Assembly (NCBI RefSeq): GCF_007990775.1
Contig: NZ_BJXB01000015.1
Location: 1-64,000, forward strand
DNA from: Deinococcus cellulosilyticus NBRC 106333 = KACC 11606
GTDB lineage: Bacteria > Deinococcota > Deinococci > Deinococcales > Deinococcaceae
Length of the DNA: 64,000 nt
Direction: 5' to 3'
A program made the translations under genes and the position numbers. The notes under the pieces were generated by a model. It was not told where the DNA came from, did not search any database, and saw nothing but the letters and a program-made list of their open reading frames with translations. Numbering within the stretch: position 1 is the stretch's first letter; each line of letters begins with the position of its first letter. Of this stretch, positions 8,939 to 17,512 are shown one piece after another.

Positions 8939-10393
8939 TCAAACGTTGTAAGTGCTGCTCGCCGTGGTGCCACCACGACCCGTCCAGTTGGTGTGGAAGA
9001 ACTCACCACGGGGTTTGTCGAGGCGCTCGTAGGTGTGGGCACCGAAGTAGTCGCGCTGGGCCTGGATGATGTTGGCAGACACGATTTCGGAGCGGTAACC
9101 GTCGAAGTAGGAGATGGCGCTGCTGAAGGCAGGGACCCACACGCCGGACAGGATGGCCTGAGCGACCACTTCGCGCCAGGGCTGCTGGTATTCCTGGATG
9201 ATGTTGGCGAAGTACTCGTCGAGGAGCAGGTTGGCCAGTTCAGGGTTCTTGTCGAAGGCGTTCTTGATGTCGCCGAGGAACTGCGCACGGATGATGCATC
9301 CGCCACGCCACATCAGGGCGATGCTGCCGTAGTTCAGGGTCCAGCCCTGCTCTTTGGCGGTGAGGCGCATCAGCTGGTAACCCTGGGCGTAGGAGCAGAT
9401 CTTGCTGGCAAAGAGGGCCTTGCGCACCTTCTCGATGAATTCTTGCTTGTCGCCCTGGAAAGCGGCCTGAGGACCGGTGAAGAGTTTGCTGGCCTGCACG
9501 CGCTCGTTTTTGAGGGCAGAGATGCAGCGTGCGAACACGGCTTCAGCGATGGTGCTGGAAGGGCTGCCCACGTCCAGTGCGTACACAGAGGTCCACTTGC
9601 CGGTGCCCTTCTGACCTGCGCTGTCCAGAATGACATCCACCAGGTCCTTGCCGGTTTCCTCGTCTTTTTTGGTGAGGATGTCGGCGGTGATTTCAATCAG
9701 GAAGCTGTCGAGTTCGCCAGTGTTCCACTCGGAGAAGATCTGGGCGATTTCAGCATTGCTGAGACCGGCCACACCCCGCAGGATGCTGTAGGCTTCTGCG
9801 ATCATCTGCATGTCGCCGTACTCGATGCCGTTGTGGACCATCTTCACGAAGTGGCCTGCACCATTTTCGCCCACCCAGTCACAGCAGGGGGTGCCGTCTG
9901 CCACTTTGGCAGCGATGCCCTGGAAAATGGGCCTCACGTGCTCCCAGGCTTCGCTGTTGCCGCCGGGCATGATGGAAGGACCTTTCAGTGCACCTTCTTC
10001 ACCACCGGAAACACCAGTGCCGATGAACAGGATGCCTTTTTCTTTCAGGTAGGCGGTGCGGCGATCAGAGTCGGCGGGGTGGCTGTTTCCACCGTCGATG
10101 ATGATGTCGCCAGCTTCGAGGTAGGGCAGCAGAGACTCGATGGAGGCGTCTACGGCGCTGCCAGCTTTGATCATCAGCATGATCTTGCGGGGGCGCTTGA
10201 GGCTGTCCACGAGCTCCTGCAGGGAGTAGGCCCCCACGATGCTCTGGCCTTTGGCGCGGCCTTCCACGAAAGCCTTGACCTTGTCGGTGCTGCGGTTGTA
10301 GGCGGTGACCGTGAAGCCCTTGGAGGCCATGTTGAGGATCAGGTTTTCGCCCATCACGGCGAGACCCATCACGGCAATATCAGATTGACCCAT
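8939..10393 (-). CDS. gnd: 6-phosphogluconate dehydrogenase (NADP-dependent, decarboxylating)
   Basis: Converts 6-phosphogluconate to ribulose 5-phosphate, CO2 and NADPH in the oxidative pentose phosphate pathway. The 484-residue length is that of the long GndA type. The N-terminal Rossmann fold has GLAVMG (residues 10-15) and NRS further on. The family signature GVSGGEEGAL is at 127-136, and the catalytic lysine is in HFVKMVHNGIEYG (Lys184). The C-terminal tail is the usual NWTGRGG region. Its RBS, GGAAGGAG, lies inside the end of the kinase gene, and only three bases separate that gene's stop codon from the gnd ATG, so the two form an operon that phosphorylates and then oxidises gluconate. 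Confidence 0.97.
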   Translation of the reverse strand: MGQSDIAVMGLAVMGENLILNMASKGFTVTAYNRSTDKVKAFVEGRAKGQSIVGAYSLQELVDSLKRPRKIMLMIKAGSAVDASIESLLPYLEAGDIIIDGGNSHPADSDRRTAYLKEKGILFIGTGVSGGEEGALKGPSIMPGGNSEAWEHVRPIFQGIAAKVADGTPCCDWVGENGAGHFVKMVHNGIEYGDMQMIAEAYSILRGVAGLSNAEIAQIFSEWNTGELDSFLIEITADILTKKDEETGKDLVDVILDSAGQKGTGKWTSVYALDVGSPSSTIAEAVFARCISALKNERVQASKLFTGPQAAFQGDKQEFIEKVRKALFASKICSYAQGYQLMRLTAKEQGWTLNYGSIALMWRGGCIIRAQFLGDIKNAFDKNPELANLLLDEYFANIIQEYQQPWREVVAQAILSGVWVPAFSSAISYFDGYRSEIVSANIIQAQRDYFGAHTYERLDKPRGEFFHTNWTGRGGTTASSTYNV

Positions 10394-10396
10394 GTG

Positions 10397-11815
10397 TTAC
10401 AACTCCTTCCAGATGCTGGTGAATAAACCCTTCCAGTGTTCCCGGGTGGCCTGAATCTTGCGGGCCTCCCCGGGTTTGGGGGCAAAACCTAAAGCATATT
10501 GTACTTTGTACGTTAACCCACTGAGACGGTTGTCTAATGCGAAGAGGCTCACCATTGCTGCCCCCAGGGAAGAGGCGTCCACCGTGTGGGCCATCACCAG
10601 GTCCCGGTTCAGCACATTGCTGAGCAGTTGCATCCACAGTGGACTGCGGGTGATGCTTCCGGTCACCAGAATGCGGTCCGTCCCCTGCGACACCAGGTCG
10701 TAAACCTCTGCCAGCGAAAAACACACGGCTTCCAGTGCTGCTCTGGCGACATGTCCTCTGGTGTGCTGCAGCATCAGGCCGTGCAGAGTAGCGGTCAGAT
10801 CCGATTTCCAGTATGGGCTGCGTTCTCCAGTGAGGTAGGGAAGCAAGAGCAACCCCTCAGCATCCGGCACCTCTGCTGCCTCTTTGAAGAGGACATCGAA
10901 AGTGTCAGCAGGGTAGTACATGCGCCGCACCCAGTCGATCAGCAGCCCGGCATTGTTGATGGCCCCTCCGGCAAAAAGCTGATCCCTTGAGAGGAAATAA
11001 CACCACGTGCGGGCTCTGGCATCGAGTTGCGGACTCTGGGTCATGCTCCGCACCGCGCCACTGGTCCCCACGGTGATCACCGTATCTCTGACCCCTGCCC
11101 CTGTCCCCAGGTTGGCCAGACCCCCATCGCTGCTGCCTGCGAAAACAGGCATGCCTGCTTTCAATCCCGTGCAGGAGGCGGCTTCCGGGGTGATGTGACC
11201 CAGCAGGTCAAAGGTGTCAAGCACCTCTGGAAGCAGGGTTTTCACTTTCAGTGCGGTGACGATGTCCTCGTCCCAGTTTCCTGTGTGCAGGCTCAGCAGC
11301 CCCGAACTGCTCGCAAGTCCCAGATCTGCCTTCCACACTCCGGTCATCTGGAAAGCGATGTAATCCTTCAGGCTGACCAGCAGATGGGCTCTGGAAAAAA
11401 GATCCGGCTGCACCTGCTGAAAGTAGGTGATTTTGGCAGGATGATAAGGGGTTTTGAGAGGAGCGCCTGTTTTCAGGTAAGTGGCATCAGGATCAAGGGG
11501 AACAAGGTGCAGGGTGTCCATCGGACGGGTGTCGGCCCAGGTGAGTGCAGGGGCCAGAGGGCGGTGGTCCTGCCCAATCAGCAGCAGGCTGTGCATGGCT
11601 CCACTGAACGCCAGTCCATCGGCATGCCCGGCGTTCAGGTCCCTGAGGGCCTCCTGCACCGACTTCCAGAGGATGTCCGCATTCTGGGTGGCCTCTCCGG
11701 GTTCTGCTTTGAGCAGGGGATAGCTGCGGTAGGTGCTTCTGATGGGCTTTCCCTCACCGTCCACCAGGACAGCCTTGCATCCGGTGGTGCCCAGATCCAG
11801 TCCGATCACATTCAT
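10397..11815 (-). CDS. gntK: FGGY-family carbohydrate kinase, probably gluconokinase
   Basis: A 472-residue sugar kinase of the ASKHA/FGGY superfamily. The N-terminal phosphate-binding motif is GLDLGTTGCKAV (residues 5-16), and the C-terminal domain carries VTGSITRSPLW and the adenosine-binding SSLGAAM segment. Direct coupling to gnd makes gluconate the most likely substrate, because the product 6-phosphogluconate is the gnd substrate; xylulose cannot be excluded from sequence alone. ATG 11815 was chosen because it opens directly with the conserved DLGTTG strand; the frame stays open upstream to 11902 but that stretch lies in a heptamer repeat and encodes nothing conserved. Confidence 0.85.
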   Translation of the reverse strand: MNVIGLDLGTTGCKAVLVDGEGKPIRSTYRSYPLLKAEPGEATQNADILWKSVQEALRDLNAGHADGLAFSGAMHSLLLIGQDHRPLAPALTWADTRPMDTLHLVPLDPDATYLKTGAPLKTPYHPAKITYFQQVQPDLFSRAHLLVSLKDYIAFQMTGVWKADLGLASSSGLLSLHTGNWDEDIVTALKVKTLLPEVLDTFDLLGHITPEAASCTGLKAGMPVFAGSSDGGLANLGTGAGVRDTVITVGTSGAVRSMTQSPQLDARARTWCYFLSRDQLFAGGAINNAGLLIDWVRRMYYPADTFDVLFKEAAEVPDAEGLLLLPYLTGERSPYWKSDLTATLHGLMLQHTRGHVARAALEAVCFSLAEVYDLVSQGTDRILVTGSITRSPLWMQLLSNVLNRDLVMAHTVDASSLGAAMVSLFALDNRLSGLTYKVQYALGFAPKPGEARKIQATREHWKGLFTSIWKEL

Positions 11816-11870
11816 TGCTTCCCAATATAGCCCGTGTTGGAAAGGTGGGCTGGAGGATTGGCATACATTT

Positions 11871-11992
11871 GCTGAGGGCCGAGAGCCGAGGGCCGAGGGC
11901 AAGTCAGAAAGCTTTTGCTGTGGCTTTGGTTGTTGACAGCCGCTTTAGCCACAGCACCAGATGCTCTCGGCTCTGGGCCCTCGGCTCTCGGC
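11871..11992. repeat. Heptamer-array hairpin (GGCCGAG type)
   Basis: The left arm 11871-11900 is built of 7-base units (GAGGGCC/GAGAGCC). The right arm 11963-11992 is its near-perfect complement. Between them a second stem, GCTGTGGCT with AGCCACAGC, is nested. The whole 122 bp can fold into one long hairpin between gntK and the GntR gene. Related heptamer arrays lie near 59.6 kb. Confidence 0.65.
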
Positions 11993-12038
11993 AAACCCTC
12001 TCATCTTCCCTCACATTTGCCGTCTGAGAGGGCAACCA

Positions 12039-12067
12039 TTGACAGTGTATTAGTTAAATAGTACACT
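12039..12067 (+). promoter_or_regulatory. Promoter with YtrA-type operator
   Basis: TTGACA (12039-12044) and TACACT (12062-12067) are separated by 17 bp. The inverted repeat AGTGTA-N12-TACACT (12044-12067) covers the spacer and the -10. The YtrA subfamily of GntR regulators in Bacillus is known to bind AGTGTA/TACACT half-sites, so autorepression of the operon that follows is likely. Confidence 0.7.
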
Positions 12068-12091
12068 AGGGTATATCTCAGGAGGATGCCA

Positions 12092-12463
12092 GTGCATGAC
12101 CCCAACTTCGATCAAACGCGTCCCATCTACCTGCAGCTCATGGAAGACATCATGAGCAGGGCAGTGCGTGGCGAGCTCAAACCCGGAGACAAGATTCCCA
12201 GTGCCCGTGATTTTGCCCAGGAGAAGCTGGTGAACCCCAATACGGTGGTGCGTGCTTATCAGGAACTCGAACGCATCGGATTCATTCAGACCCGCAGAGG
12301 GCTGGGCAGCTTCATCACCGAAGACTACAGCCGCATTCAGGAGGCCAGAGAAGACCTCGCTTCACAGGCCATTGAGCGCCTCTTGCAGGAACTCAGGAAA
12401 CTGGGCATGGACAACGAAGCCATTGAACACCTTGTTCACAAAAAACTGGAGACCAGCGCATGA
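12092..12463 (+). CDS. GntR/YtrA-family transcriptional repressor
   Basis: A regulator of about 123 residues with an N-terminal GntR winged helix-turn-helix (PIYLQLMEDI, GDKIPSARDFAQ, NTVVRAYQELERIGFI, RRGLGSFI) and only a short C-terminal helix, which is the YtrA subfamily layout. I prefer GTG 12092, six bases after AGGAGG (12080-12085); the in-frame ATG 12086 touches the RBS. It overlaps the ABC ATPase gene by ATGA. Its own promoter carries the AGTGTA-N12-TACACT operator. It most likely represses this three-gene operon until an envelope stress or substrate appears; the signal is unknown. Confidence 0.9.
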   Translation: MHDPNFDQTRPIYLQLMEDIMSRAVRGELKPGDKIPSARDFAQEKLVNPNTVVRAYQELERIGFIQTRRGLGSFITEDYSRIQEAREDLASQAIERLLQELRKLGMDNEAIEHLVHKKLETSA

Positions 12464-13185
12464 TTTTACAGACGCAGAATCTGACCAAACGTTTTTTCAA
12501 CACGGTGGCTTTAGAAGACCTGACTTTTACCGCCAACCCTGGAGAATTCATTGGCCTGCTCGGCGTAAACGGCAGCGGAAAAAGCACCCTGATCAAGATG
12601 GCAGAAGGTCTGGTGAAACCCAGTGGAGGTTCCATCAAAGTGCTCGGGGAAACCCCTGGTGCGAACACCCGCCGCATGGTGGCCTACCTTCCAGAAATCG
12701 ACCACCTGTACATGAGCTGGAATGCCCGATACGCCTTCGATTTCATGAAAAGTTTTTTCCCCATGAACGAGCAGCGTTTCAAGGATGTCCTGGAGTTCCT
12801 CAGCGTCAGTGAAACCGCCCGTCTCGGGACCCTTTCCAAAGGAAACCGCACCCGGGTGCGTCTGGCCCTGACCCTCGCCAGAGACGCCAAACTGTACCTG
12901 CTGGATGAGCCTCTGAGCGGTATTGACCCCCTGACCCGCGAACAGATCCTGCACACCCTGATCCGCGAATTCCGTGCAGACGATGCCGACTCCACCATGA
13001 TCCTCGCCACCCACCAGATTGCCGAGGCCGAAAGCCTGTTTGACCGGGTGCTGGTGCTCGATGGAGGCCGGGTGCTGCTGGAGGGCACTGCAGAGGACAT
13101 TCGCAACGCCCGTGGGGTCAGCATTGACCGCGCAGTCAAACAGGACGCCATGCTCGCCGAAGCCCGTCGCCGTGGAGGAAAATGA
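12460..13185 (+). CDS. ABC transporter ATP-binding protein
   Basis: A 241-residue ATPase. Walker A GVNGSGKST is at 35-43, the signature LSKGNR at 125-130 (G in place of the usual GQ/GE context), Walker B LYLLDEP at 145-151, and the switch His is in ATHQIAEAE. It overlaps its neighbours by four bases on each side, so regulator, ATPase and permease are one translationally coupled operon. The layout matches YtrA-controlled exporters of antibiotics or envelope-active compounds. The substrate cannot be read from sequence. Confidence 0.92.
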   Translation: MILQTQNLTKRFFNTVALEDLTFTANPGEFIGLLGVNGSGKSTLIKMAEGLVKPSGGSIKVLGETPGANTRRMVAYLPEIDHLYMSWNARYAFDFMKSFFPMNEQRFKDVLEFLSVSETARLGTLSKGNRTRVRLALTLARDAKLYLLDEPLSGIDPLTREQILHTLIREFRADDADSTMILATHQIAEAESLFDRVLVLDGGRVLLEGTAEDIRNARGVSIDRAVKQDAMLAEARRRGGK

Positions 13186-13931
13186 TGCATTTCTGGATGC
13201 TGTTTCGCAAAGAAGTTGAACAAAATTACCAGTGGGTGATTGGTGCTGCAGCAATTGTGCTGCTGGTCAGTCTGGTGATCCAGTTTCAGATCAAGGAAAC
13301 CGAAGGCCGCATCGCCCTGAGCATGCTCCTGTTGTTGCTGCCCTTTCTGGACGGGCTCCTGAAGGGTTTCTACCAGATTCGCAATGAATATGCCCGCAAC
13401 ACCCACTACTTTCTGCGTTCTCTGCCCACTTCCGGCCTGCACATTCTGGCCAGCAAATACCTGTGGCTTGCTCTGGAAGTCACCCTGCTCACCATCATGG
13501 TGATGGTGCCCATCAGCTTCTTCATTCTGAATTCCAGCAGTGGGGCATTTCAGGAACTGGTTCAGGTGCTGCAGGACCTGATTCGCCGCAACCAGATGCT
13601 GGATGTGCTGAAGTTTGCCACGGCTGTGGTGCTTTTTGTGCTGCCTTTTCCGGTGATTGCCTATTTCAGTCAACTCGTCGGGCAGCGGATCGGCAGAGTG
13701 GAATGGCTGATCAGCGGGATCACCTACCTGGGCATCCTCTGGTTGCAGGGCACCATCTACAATGCCCTGGGCTTTTTTGACCAGAGCTCAGATGTGTCCA
13801 TGCTGGGCATGCAGATCAGCAGCAACCGGGAGGTGATCACCCTGGACCCCCAGTATGTGATTTTCCAGATCACCCTGTCTGCCCTGCTGCTGCTGATTTC
13901 TGGCTGGATGTTTGACCAGCAGGACCTGTAA
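13182..13931 (+). CDS. ABC transporter permease
   Basis: A 249-residue polytopic membrane protein with about six hydrophobic segments (starting WVIGAAAIVLLVSLVIQF, then ALSMLLLLLPFL, and ending ITLSALLLLISGWMF). It overlaps the ATPase gene by ATGA. It forms the membrane part of the exporter encoded with the YtrA-like repressor. Two adjacent ATG codons (13182 and 13185) are possible starts. Confidence 0.85.
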   Translation: MMHFWMLFRKEVEQNYQWVIGAAAIVLLVSLVIQFQIKETEGRIALSMLLLLLPFLDGLLKGFYQIRNEYARNTHYFLRSLPTSGLHILASKYLWLALEVTLLTIMVMVPISFFILNSSSGAFQELVQVLQDLIRRNQMLDVLKFATAVVLFVLPFPVIAYFSQLVGQRIGRVEWLISGITYLGILWLQGTIYNALGFFDQSSDVSMLGMQISSNREVITLDPQYVIFQITLSALLLLISGWMFDQQDL

Positions 13932-13965
13932 CCCTATACTGAAGTATTGCCTTTAGGAGGACACC

Positions 13966-14259
13966 ATGGCGGAACCCAACATCGATAAAATGCTCGCCCT
14001 GACCAACAGCAAGTACAGCCTTTCTGTGGTGGTCGCAAAGCGCGCCCTGCAACTGAAAGCCGGTACCCCCAGCGCCCTTCCTGTGGACCAGCGCGCCAAG
14101 ATCCGCAACCTGGTGACCGTGGCCATGCGCGAACTGGCCGGTGGCAAACTGCAGGTCGGTGAAAACCTCATCGACGAGGAAAAACTGGCCCAGGACCTGC
14201 AACGCACCAAACAGGCCCTCTTGCAGGCCCAGACCGTTCACGCGCTGGAACGGGACTAA
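13966..14259 (+). CDS. rpoZ: RNA polymerase omega subunit
   Basis: A 97-residue protein beginning MAEPNIDKMLALTNSKYSL. The conserved block SVVVAKRALQL and the following acidic helix (VAMRELAGGKL) are those of bacterial omega, which helps assemble the beta' subunit into RNA polymerase. AGGAGG lies seven bases before the ATG. It is followed by a strong terminator. The gene is single and follows the ABC operon after a 34-bp gap. Confidence 0.93.
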   Translation: MAEPNIDKMLALTNSKYSLSVVVAKRALQLKAGTPSALPVDQRAKIRNLVTVAMRELAGGKLQVGENLIDEEKLAQDLQRTKQALLQAQTVHALERD

Positions 14260-14261
14260 CC

Positions 14262-14306
14262 CCCCGTCTCTCGTTGAACTCGCTTTCCTCCCCTGAAAGG
14301 GGAGGA
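14262..14306 (+). repeat. Dispersed repeat, copy 1 (contains the rpoZ terminator)
   Basis: CTCGTTGAACTCGCTTTCC followed by the CTCCCCT/AGGGGAG hairpin. A near-identical copy lies inverted at 19338-19385. Confidence 0.55.
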
Positions 14307-14312
14307 TTTTTT
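14286..14312 (+). terminator. rpoZ terminator
   Basis: TCCTCCCC and GGGGAGGA form a perfect stem, followed by six T residues. Confidence 0.85.
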
Positions 14313-14519
14313 ATGGAATCAGATGTCCAGATGGTTGATCGCTTCCAGCCATCTGACTTTGCATCCAGTATTGTGCACAGTTTGCAACAGGTCAAACTCC
14401 TGCAAGCTTTTAGGGGAAATGCCTGATATGTCGATCCCCTGAATTATAGGACCATGAGTGTACGATAAAGCACAGTCTTTCCTGCTCATCTCAACATTCA
14501 ACGTCCTGCAAGGAGAACC

Positions 14520-15959
14520 ATGAAACAGCTCAGACCTGCCCTCTGGGGTGGTGTGGCTTTGTGCGCCATCACCCTCAGCCTGATCCATGCCCAGGGCCAG
14601 AAACAGCCCACTCCCGTCAACAAGGGGAACACCCTCCCTTCCAGTGTTGAAGCCGTGATCAAAGAATTCAACCACCAGAGTGGACATGGGCTGGACTTCC
14701 CGGATTTCGGATTCATGTTGCCTGCCACCGAGTACCACGGGCGGGTTTTCCAGCTCAGCCAGGATTATCCCAGCAAACTCCCGAAAATGGATGCAGGGGT
14801 CCAGAAGATCCTCAAGATCGATTTCCGCAAAGACTGGAAAAAGTATGCCCTGGCTGTGCGGGATTATGTCCTGCAGGGAAACATTGAACAGCCCGGTTAC
14901 GACAACGATTTCTTCCTCGAGGACAACAAGGTGCGCAAGTGGTTTCACGTGCCCTGGCAGCACTGGGGTCCCCAGGGGCGTGAAGGTTTCCACGGTCTGA
15001 CTCAGGAAGGGCCCATCAACCCACAGATGCTGGCCCAGGCGCAAACCACCCCCAGTCATGCCTATGCTGTTGGGTTCTACAACGATCTGGGGGGCTACAC
15101 CCTCGGCAGGGTGTGGGACAACCCCAACTTCCCCAACATCAAGTACATGGCGGGTGGACAGACTTTCCCGGTGGGGACGGTGGTGGGCAAGGTCCTGTTC
15201 ACCACCCTGGATGCCAGCGAAGTGCCCTACCTGAAAAACCCCATCAAGTGGCAGGCCTACGTCTACAACTGTGATGTGCCAGGGGCAAACAGCAATGCCC
15301 AGTGCCCTCCCAAAGAAGGGGGCGTGCGTGAACAGGCCCCAGTACACCTGATCCAGATGGACATCATGGTGCGCGACCCCAGGGCCGAGATTGGCTGGAC
15401 GTTCGGGACCTTCATCTACAACGGGGAGGTGGGCAACCAGAACCGCTGGAAAAACCTCGTGCCTGTAGGGCTGCAGTGGGGCAATGATCCCGAGGACCGC
15501 ACCAGCAATTCCAATCCCACACCCGTGAAAACCATCATCAACCCCAAATTGAAACAGACCGTGATCAACACTTCCAAGGATCTGCCTGCCACCCACCTGG
15601 GATGGGGTTCTCGCCTGAACGGTCCGGTGGACAACCCAAACTCCAGTTGCATGTCCTGCCACAGCACCGCACAGTATCCCGGTGTCTCTGCCATCATGCC
15701 CTTCCTGAACACGCCTGCCGTCCCGATTCCGGCCAATGGCACCCAGGCCTCTGCTGCCTGGATGAAGTGGTTCAGGAACATCAAAGCAGGCGAGGCTTTC
15801 GACAAAGGCCGTGCCATCTCCATGGACTACAGCCTGCAACTGCAGAAGAGCATCGAAAACTTCCTGGATTACCAGTCTTCCATCAATCAGGGGCAGTACT
15901 CCATCCAGTACTGGGAGAAGGGTCGTAAGCCTTACGACAACGAAAACGGCAATCCCTGA
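14520..15959 (+). CDS. Secreted protein with a single c-type heme motif
   Basis: A 479-residue exported protein. The signal peptide (residues 1-24, ending SLIHAQG) is followed by a long region without a recognised fold, then a single CMSCH heme-binding motif near residue 380 and a helical tail. The size and one heme suggest an electron-transfer or redox enzyme subunit, but I recognise no catalytic family. The RBS AAGGAGA is six bases before the ATG. It stands alone between terminators. It acts outside the membrane if heme attachment occurs. Confidence 0.75.
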   Translation: MKQLRPALWGGVALCAITLSLIHAQGQKQPTPVNKGNTLPSSVEAVIKEFNHQSGHGLDFPDFGFMLPATEYHGRVFQLSQDYPSKLPKMDAGVQKILKIDFRKDWKKYALAVRDYVLQGNIEQPGYDNDFFLEDNKVRKWFHVPWQHWGPQGREGFHGLTQEGPINPQMLAQAQTTPSHAYAVGFYNDLGGYTLGRVWDNPNFPNIKYMAGGQTFPVGTVVGKVLFTTLDASEVPYLKNPIKWQAYVYNCDVPGANSNAQCPPKEGGVREQAPVHLIQMDIMVRDPRAEIGWTFGTFIYNGEVGNQNRWKNLVPVGLQWGNDPEDRTSNSNPTPVKTIINPKLKQTVINTSKDLPATHLGWGSRLNGPVDNPNSSCMSCHSTAQYPGVSAIMPFLNTPAVPIPANGTQASAAWMKWFRNIKAGEAFDKGRAISMDYSLQLQKSIENFLDYQSSINQGQYSIQYWEKGRKPYDNENGNP

Positions 15960-15980
15960 GGATGCCGATAAACAGAAAAG

Positions 15981-16008
15981 TGGAGGAGAAATCCTCCATT
16001 CCTTTTTT
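15981..16008 (+). terminator. Terminator after the heme protein
   Basis: TGGAGGA-GAAA-TCCTCCA followed by TTCCTTTTTT. The T-run runs into a parS-like palindrome. Confidence 0.75.
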
Positions 16009-16019
16009 CACGTGAAACA
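16004..16019. promoter_or_regulatory. parS-like site (15 of 16)
   Basis: TTTTTCACGTGAAACA differs from the canonical ParB site TGTTTCACGTGAAACA at one base. Confidence 0.5.
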
Positions 16020-16027
16020 CCCTGGGA

Positions 16028-16441
16028 TCAGGGATGCAGTTTTGAGAGGGCAAGCCTGGTGATGGCATCATCTGGACCACCCGGATCACAGCGGGTCAGC
16101 ATCTCTTCTGGAGTCACCACTTCCAGTCCAGCACCCTCCAGAACAGTGAGGGTGGCAGGATCTCCGGCAAAGAGGTGAGCAAACACATGGATGGTGTACT
16201 TCAGGTCAGGAAGGTCATCCTCGCACCGACCCCAGAACTCCACCTGGGATGCTGTGAGCTCCACATCGAGTTCCTCGCGAATTTCCCGCAGCAGGGCCTG
16301 AAGGGGGGTTTCTCCCGCTTCCAGCCCTCCCCCGAAATATCCCCACAGAGGTGGCTTGTGGCCTCTGCGGTCTTGCACGATGATGTGCCTGCGGTCTGGC
16401 AGGTAAAGCACCAGCACTGCGTTGTTCTTGATGGTCTTCAC
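16028..16441 (-). CDS. Nudix hydrolase
   Basis: A 137-residue pyrophosphohydrolase domain. The Nudix box spans residues 38-60 with the catalytic REIREE helix (52-57); the final Gly of the consensus is replaced by Asp59, a common variant. It hydrolyses a nucleoside diphosphate linked to an unknown group; the GHKPPLWGYFGGG approach to the box is of the MutT/ADP-ribose pyrophosphatase type. It is convergent with the heme-protein gene and stands alone. Confidence 0.9.
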   Translation of the reverse strand: MKTIKNNAVLVLYLPDRRHIIVQDRRGHKPPLWGYFGGGLEAGETPLQALLREIREELDVELTASQVEFWGRCEDDLPDLKYTIHVFAHLFAGDPATLTVLEGAGLEVVTPEEMLTRCDPGGPDDAITRLALSKLHP

Positions 16442-16583
16442 CCTCCCAGTATCTCAGAGATCAACCAGCAAAAGTTCGTTTGCCAGATCTTCCGCAGGTG
16501 GATGACACCTCAGGATCTCAGAGATCGGCAACAAGGCACCTGTCACTTCTTCCAGGAACTGGTTGAGACTTCAGGACCTCAGA

Positions 16584-17408
16584 TCATCTTGAAAAAGCCC
16601 TGTACCCCTTTGGAATGGCGTAATTGAATTTCTCCTGCCCGAGATTGATCTTCACCTGCTTCTGGTTTTGCAGTGCAGTGAGGGACACACTGGAAGAAAC
16701 CAGTGCATGATATTTGCGGCCCAGTTTGAGGTCGAGTCCGGTGTTTCCTCCGGGTTCATCCCTCCAGATTCCGTCTTGCATGGTGTAGATCTTGCCATTG
16801 TCCAGGTCAAAAGCGATGCCGACAATGTTCTTGCTGGCCCCGGTCATGTATTTTCGGACGTTCACGGTCCAGCCAGACTGCATGGATTCGGAGGTGACCC
16901 CGATGTACAGGGAGACCTCCTGCTTTCTGGCGATCTGGGGGGTGTTGACCTCGACTTCAAAGTAATACTTGCCCTTGCTGTGTCCCTGATCGCTGGTGAA
17001 TTCATAATCTGAAGCGCTGTAATCCTCTGCGATCAGGTCCTGTCTGGGGTTGTAGGCTTTCAGTTCCTCAATGCGGGCATCGGTGAAGCGCACCACACAG
17101 ACGGTCTTGTATGGGTCCAGCAGGATCTTCTGGAACCACTTTTCCCGGTTGCTTTCTTTGCTGTCCAGTTTGCAGGCCTGATCTCTCGTCTTCAGCCACT
17201 GTCTCTGTTCACTTCGCAAGGTCGTTTGCTGGCTTTTGCTGAGGGTGCCCATCAGCTTCTGGTATTCGGTGTTGATCCTGCCATCTGAGGCGCGAAGTTC
17301 TGAGGCCAGACAGCTTTTCCACTGCGCATCCGTGGAGGGGGCATCGCAGGAGGCTGCGAGAGCAGAGCTGAGGGTGCCAAAAAAGATCAAAGCCATCAGG
17401 TGTTTCAT
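16584..17408 (-). CDS. Secreted LprI-like protein fused to a SPRY-like domain
   Basis: A 274-residue exported protein. ATG 17408 gives a clean signal peptide (MKHLMALIFFGTLSSALA) and has AGAGGT upstream. Residues 20-115 match the LprI/DUF1311 pattern: CDAPSTDAQWKSC, then two further cysteines and QRQWLKTRDQAC. The C-terminal half (KGKYYFEVEVNT, LYIGVTSES, VGIAFDLDNGKIY, DLKLGRKYHALVSSS) resembles a SPRY/B30.2 beta-sandwich, which is uncommon in bacteria. LprI-type proteins can bind lysozyme; whether that holds here is unknown. It is divergent from coaBC. Confidence 0.75.
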   Translation of the reverse strand: MKHLMALIFFGTLSSALAASCDAPSTDAQWKSCLASELRASDGRINTEYQKLMGTLSKSQQTTLRSEQRQWLKTRDQACKLDSKESNREKWFQKILLDPYKTVCVVRFTDARIEELKAYNPRQDLIAEDYSASDYEFTSDQGHSKGKYYFEVEVNTPQIARKQEVSLYIGVTSESMQSGWTVNVRKYMTGASKNIVGIAFDLDNGKIYTMQDGIWRDEPGGNTGLDLKLGRKYHALVSSSVSLTALQNQKQVKINLGQEKFNYAIPKGYRAFSR

Positions 17409-17512
17409 GGGGTGTACCTCTGGTTTCATTGTGATCTTCTGTTGGGCCTGTGGTGGTGTTTTTGCGCACGCCCCTGCACTACACCACCTGTGGAAAGTGG
17501 TACTTTGGCGGT

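Noticed and set aside
11871..11992. Possible CRISPR array
   Set aside because: The units are contiguous 7-mers without spacers and form hairpin arms; no cas genes are present.
14319..15839. Long minus-strand frame opposite the heme protein
   Set aside because: The plus-strand gene has a signal peptide, RBS and CxxCH motif; the antisense product shows no recognisable features.
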